From assembly GCA_001303665.1 (NCBI GenBank), contig LJUF01000183.1, forward strand, positions 1 to 6,920: a stretch of DNA of 6,920 nt, read 5' to 3'. Position numbers and translations under genes: made by a program. The notes under the pieces are model-generated. The model saw nothing but the letters and a program-made list of their open reading frames with translations, had not been told where the DNA came from and did no database searches. Each line of letters opens with the position of its first letter. The first letter of the stretch is position 1. Shown one piece after another: positions 5,878-6,920 of this stretch. This DNA is from Phycisphaerae bacterium SM23_33 (GTDB lineage Bacteria; Planctomycetota; Phycisphaerae; SM23-33).

Positions 5878-6633
5878 TCACTTCGGCTGGGTGGAAATGC
5901 CTTGATATTTCGCCGGGTCGGTGGCGCCGGCCTCGGCGAAGCCGCGCAGCCGCAGCCGGCAGGCGTCGCAGCGGCCGCAGGCGGCGCCGTCGGCGGCCGG
6001 ATCGTAGCAGGAGTGCGTCAGCGCGTAGTCCACGCCCAACGCCAGCCCCGTGCGGATGATCTGGTCCTTGGTCATGTGGATGAGCGGGGCGTGGATGCGG
6101 AAGCGGCCTCGGCCTTCGACGGCCGCGGCCGTGGCCAGGTTGGCCAGCGCCGCGAAGGCGTCCACGAAGGCCGGGCGGCAGTCGGGATAGCCGCTGTAGT
6201 CCACGGCGTTGACCCCGATGAAGATGTCGAAGGCCCCGACGACCTCGGCGTAGCCCAGGGCGATGCTGAGGAAGATGGTGTTCCGCGCCGGCACGTAGGT
6301 GACGGGGATCTGGGGTTCTCGATTGTCGGTTTTCGATTGTCGATTGGGCTTCGCGGCGATGCGGTCTTTGGGGACCTCGATGGCGTCGGTGAGGGCCGAG
6401 CGGCCGAAGCCCCCCTCGGCGCTGAGGTCGATCCTGACGACGCGGTGCCGGACGGCGCCCAGGGCGGCCGCCACCCGCCCGGCCGCGGCCAGCTCGAAGC
6501 GGTGCCGCTGGCCATAGTCGAACGAAAGGGCGTGGCAGGTGAAGCCCTCGTGCCGGGCCACCGCCAGCGTGGTGGCCGAGTCCAACCCGCCCGACAGCAG
6601 CACCACCGCCAGCTTTTCCCCGCCTTCGCCCAT
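5878..6633 (-). CDS. queC: QueC, 7-cyano-7-deazaguanine (preQ0) synthase
   Basis: QueC converts 7-carboxy-7-deazaguanine, ammonia and ATP into preQ0, the precursor of queuosine in tRNA. The 251-residue product has the PP-loop SGGLDS (14-19) for ATP, FDYGQRH (38-44), IPVTYVPARNTIFLS (109-123), DYSGYPDCR (145-153) and a C-terminal zinc site, Cys209, Cys219, Cys222 and Cys225 (ACGRCDAC). All key residues are present, so the enzyme looks functional. Between VPKDR and IPVTY it carries about 17 residues where, from memory, relatives have about 8; this segment is encoded by a 7-bp tandem repeat. The ATG at 6631-6633 has no SD and lies just downstream of a promoter-like pair, so the mRNA may be leaderless. 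No queD, queE or queF is adjacent, so the pathway genes are scattered in this genome. Confidence 0.94.
   Translation of the reverse strand: MGEGGEKLAVVLLSGGLDSATTLAVARHEGFTCHALSFDYGQRHRFELAAAGRVAAALGAVRHRVVRIDLSAEGGFGRSALTDAIEVPKDRIAAKPNRQSKTDNREPQIPVTYVPARNTIFLSIALGYAEVVGAFDIFIGVNAVDYSGYPDCRPAFVDAFAALANLATAAAVEGRGRFRIHAPLIHMTKDQIIRTGLALGVDYALTHSCYDPAADGAACGRCDACRLRLRGFAEAGATDPAKYQGISTQPK
6319..6346 (+). repeat. Four tandem 7-bp units inside queC
   Basis: Read on the plus strand, units 1 (6319-6325), 3 (6333-6339) and 4 (6340-6346) are TCGATTG and unit 2 (6326-6332) is TCGGTTT. The stretch is clearly richer in A and T than its surroundings. It is 28 bp long and lies in frame within queC, encoding residues about 96-105 (N-R-Q-S-K-T-D-N-R). 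It looks like a short repeat array that expanded in, or inserted into, a surface loop between two conserved blocks without breaking the frame. Confidence 0.7.
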
Positions 6634-6639
6634 GCCGGA

Positions 6640-6668
6640 ACATTACCGGCCCGCCCGGGCGGAGTAAA
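6640..6668 (-). promoter_or_regulatory. queC: Candidate leaderless promoter of queC
   Basis: On the minus strand TTTACT (6663-6668; four of six matches to TTGACA) and TAATGT (6640-6645, a weak -10) are separated by exactly 17 nt. The -10 ends 6 nt before the queC ATG, so transcription would start at or next to the start codon. This fits the lack of an SD. A perfect 12-bp palindrome, CCGCCCGGGCGG (6651-6662), fills the spacer between the two boxes and could be an operator or simply GC-rich chance. Confidence 0.4.
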
Positions 6669-6707
6669 GGCCGCCGGCCGGGGCCCGCGCCGGCCCGGCG
6701 GTTTTGG

Positions 6708-6735
6708 TTGCGGCGGGGGGCGGGCGGCCTACAAT
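6708..6735 (+). promoter_or_regulatory. pyk: Candidate leaderless promoter of pyk
   Basis: TACAAT at 6730-6735 is one mismatch from the -10 consensus. TTGCGG at 6708-6713 is a partial -35 with a 16-nt spacer. The -10 ends 7 nt before the pyk ATG, placing the start of transcription on or beside the start codon, and no SD is present. Together these point to a leaderless mRNA. Confidence 0.5.
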
Positions 6736-6742
6736 CGTCGGC

Positions 6743-6920
6743 ATGTTCGTGCGGACGAAGATCGTGGCGACGGTGGGCCCGGCCAGCGGCGGCCCGGAGG
6801 TGCTGGAGCGGATGGCCCGGGCGGGGGTGGACGTGTTCCGCATCAACTTTTCCCACGGCGACGACCCCTTCCGCGCCGCCGCCCTGGCCGCCGTCCGCGC
6901 CGTCGAGGACAAGCTCGGCG
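6743..6920 (+). CDS. pyk: Pyruvate kinase, N-terminal part (runs off the window)
   Basis: The 59 visible residues match the start of pyruvate kinase, which makes pyruvate and ATP from phosphoenolpyruvate and ADP in glycolysis. The first strand reads RTKIVATVGPAS (residues 4-15), and VDVFRINFSHGD (29-40) is the family's conserved second block, with the Arg-x-Asn-x-Ser-His core that contacts phosphate and metal. Start at the ATG of 6743 gives the usual short N-terminus before the first strand. There is no SD; see the promoter just upstream. It is divergent from queC across a 109-bp spacer. The remainder of the gene, including the PEP and effector sites, lies outside the window. Confidence 0.93.
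   Translation, partial: MFVRTKIVATVGPASGGPEVLERMARAGVDVFRINFSHGDDPFRAAALAAVRAVEDKLG

Noticed and set aside
6671..6705. GC-rich imperfect inverted repeat followed by TTTT, terminator-like on the plus strand
   Set aside because: No plus-strand gene ends upstream, it lies between divergent promoters, and the arms pair only with a bulge; probably chance.
5546..6856. 436-codon minus-strand frame across queC and the pyk start
   Set aside because: Arg/Gly/Pro-rich; it crosses two well-supported genes in another frame or strand.

Overview
The window is very GC-rich and densely coding. It holds eight protein genes on both strands: four complete iron-uptake genes in one block, two complete minus-strand genes, and one partial gene at each edge. 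No tRNA, rRNA, CRISPR array, transposase or phage gene was seen. A secreted propeller-like protein, a Gfo/Idh/MocA oxidoreductase of the 'NNA..H' type, a short AT-richer heptamer repeat inside a gene, and a feoA-feoB spacer with a GC palindrome together suggest a Planctomycetota genome, perhaps Phycisphaerae. That placement rests on gene style and sequence feel, not on a marker gene, and is only moderately supported.

Layout. Positions 1-750 (minus) hold the N-terminal part of an exported protein of unknown function with propeller-like strand repeats. A divergent intergenic region (751-963) carries a promoter for each side. The plus-strand promoter is unusual: two identical 13-bp repeats sit directly on either side of its -10 hexamer. 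Positions 964-4496 (plus) form a Feo iron-uptake operon: a DtxR/MntR-family regulator, FeoA, FeoB with a long insertion, and a 57-residue Cys-rich single-pass membrane protein of the FeoB-associated type. A 40-bp convergent junction follows. Positions 4537-5763 (minus) encode a Gfo/Idh/MocA oxidoreductase and 5878-6633 (minus) encode QueC, the preQ0 synthase, which carries an in-frame insertion made of 7-bp tandem repeats. A divergent 109-bp spacer leads to the start of pyruvate kinase (6743 to the edge, plus).

How the genes work together. The regulator is expected to sense cytoplasmic Fe2+ (or Mn2+) and to control its own operon through the repeats at the promoter. FeoB is the GTP-dependent ferrous iron channel, FeoA its small cytoplasmic SH3-like partner, and the Cys-rich peptide a likely membrane-bound accessory. 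The other genes have no evident functional link to iron uptake. Several promoters share a TACAAT -10 hexamer, and those of pyk and queC lie so close to the start codon that leaderless mRNAs are likely.
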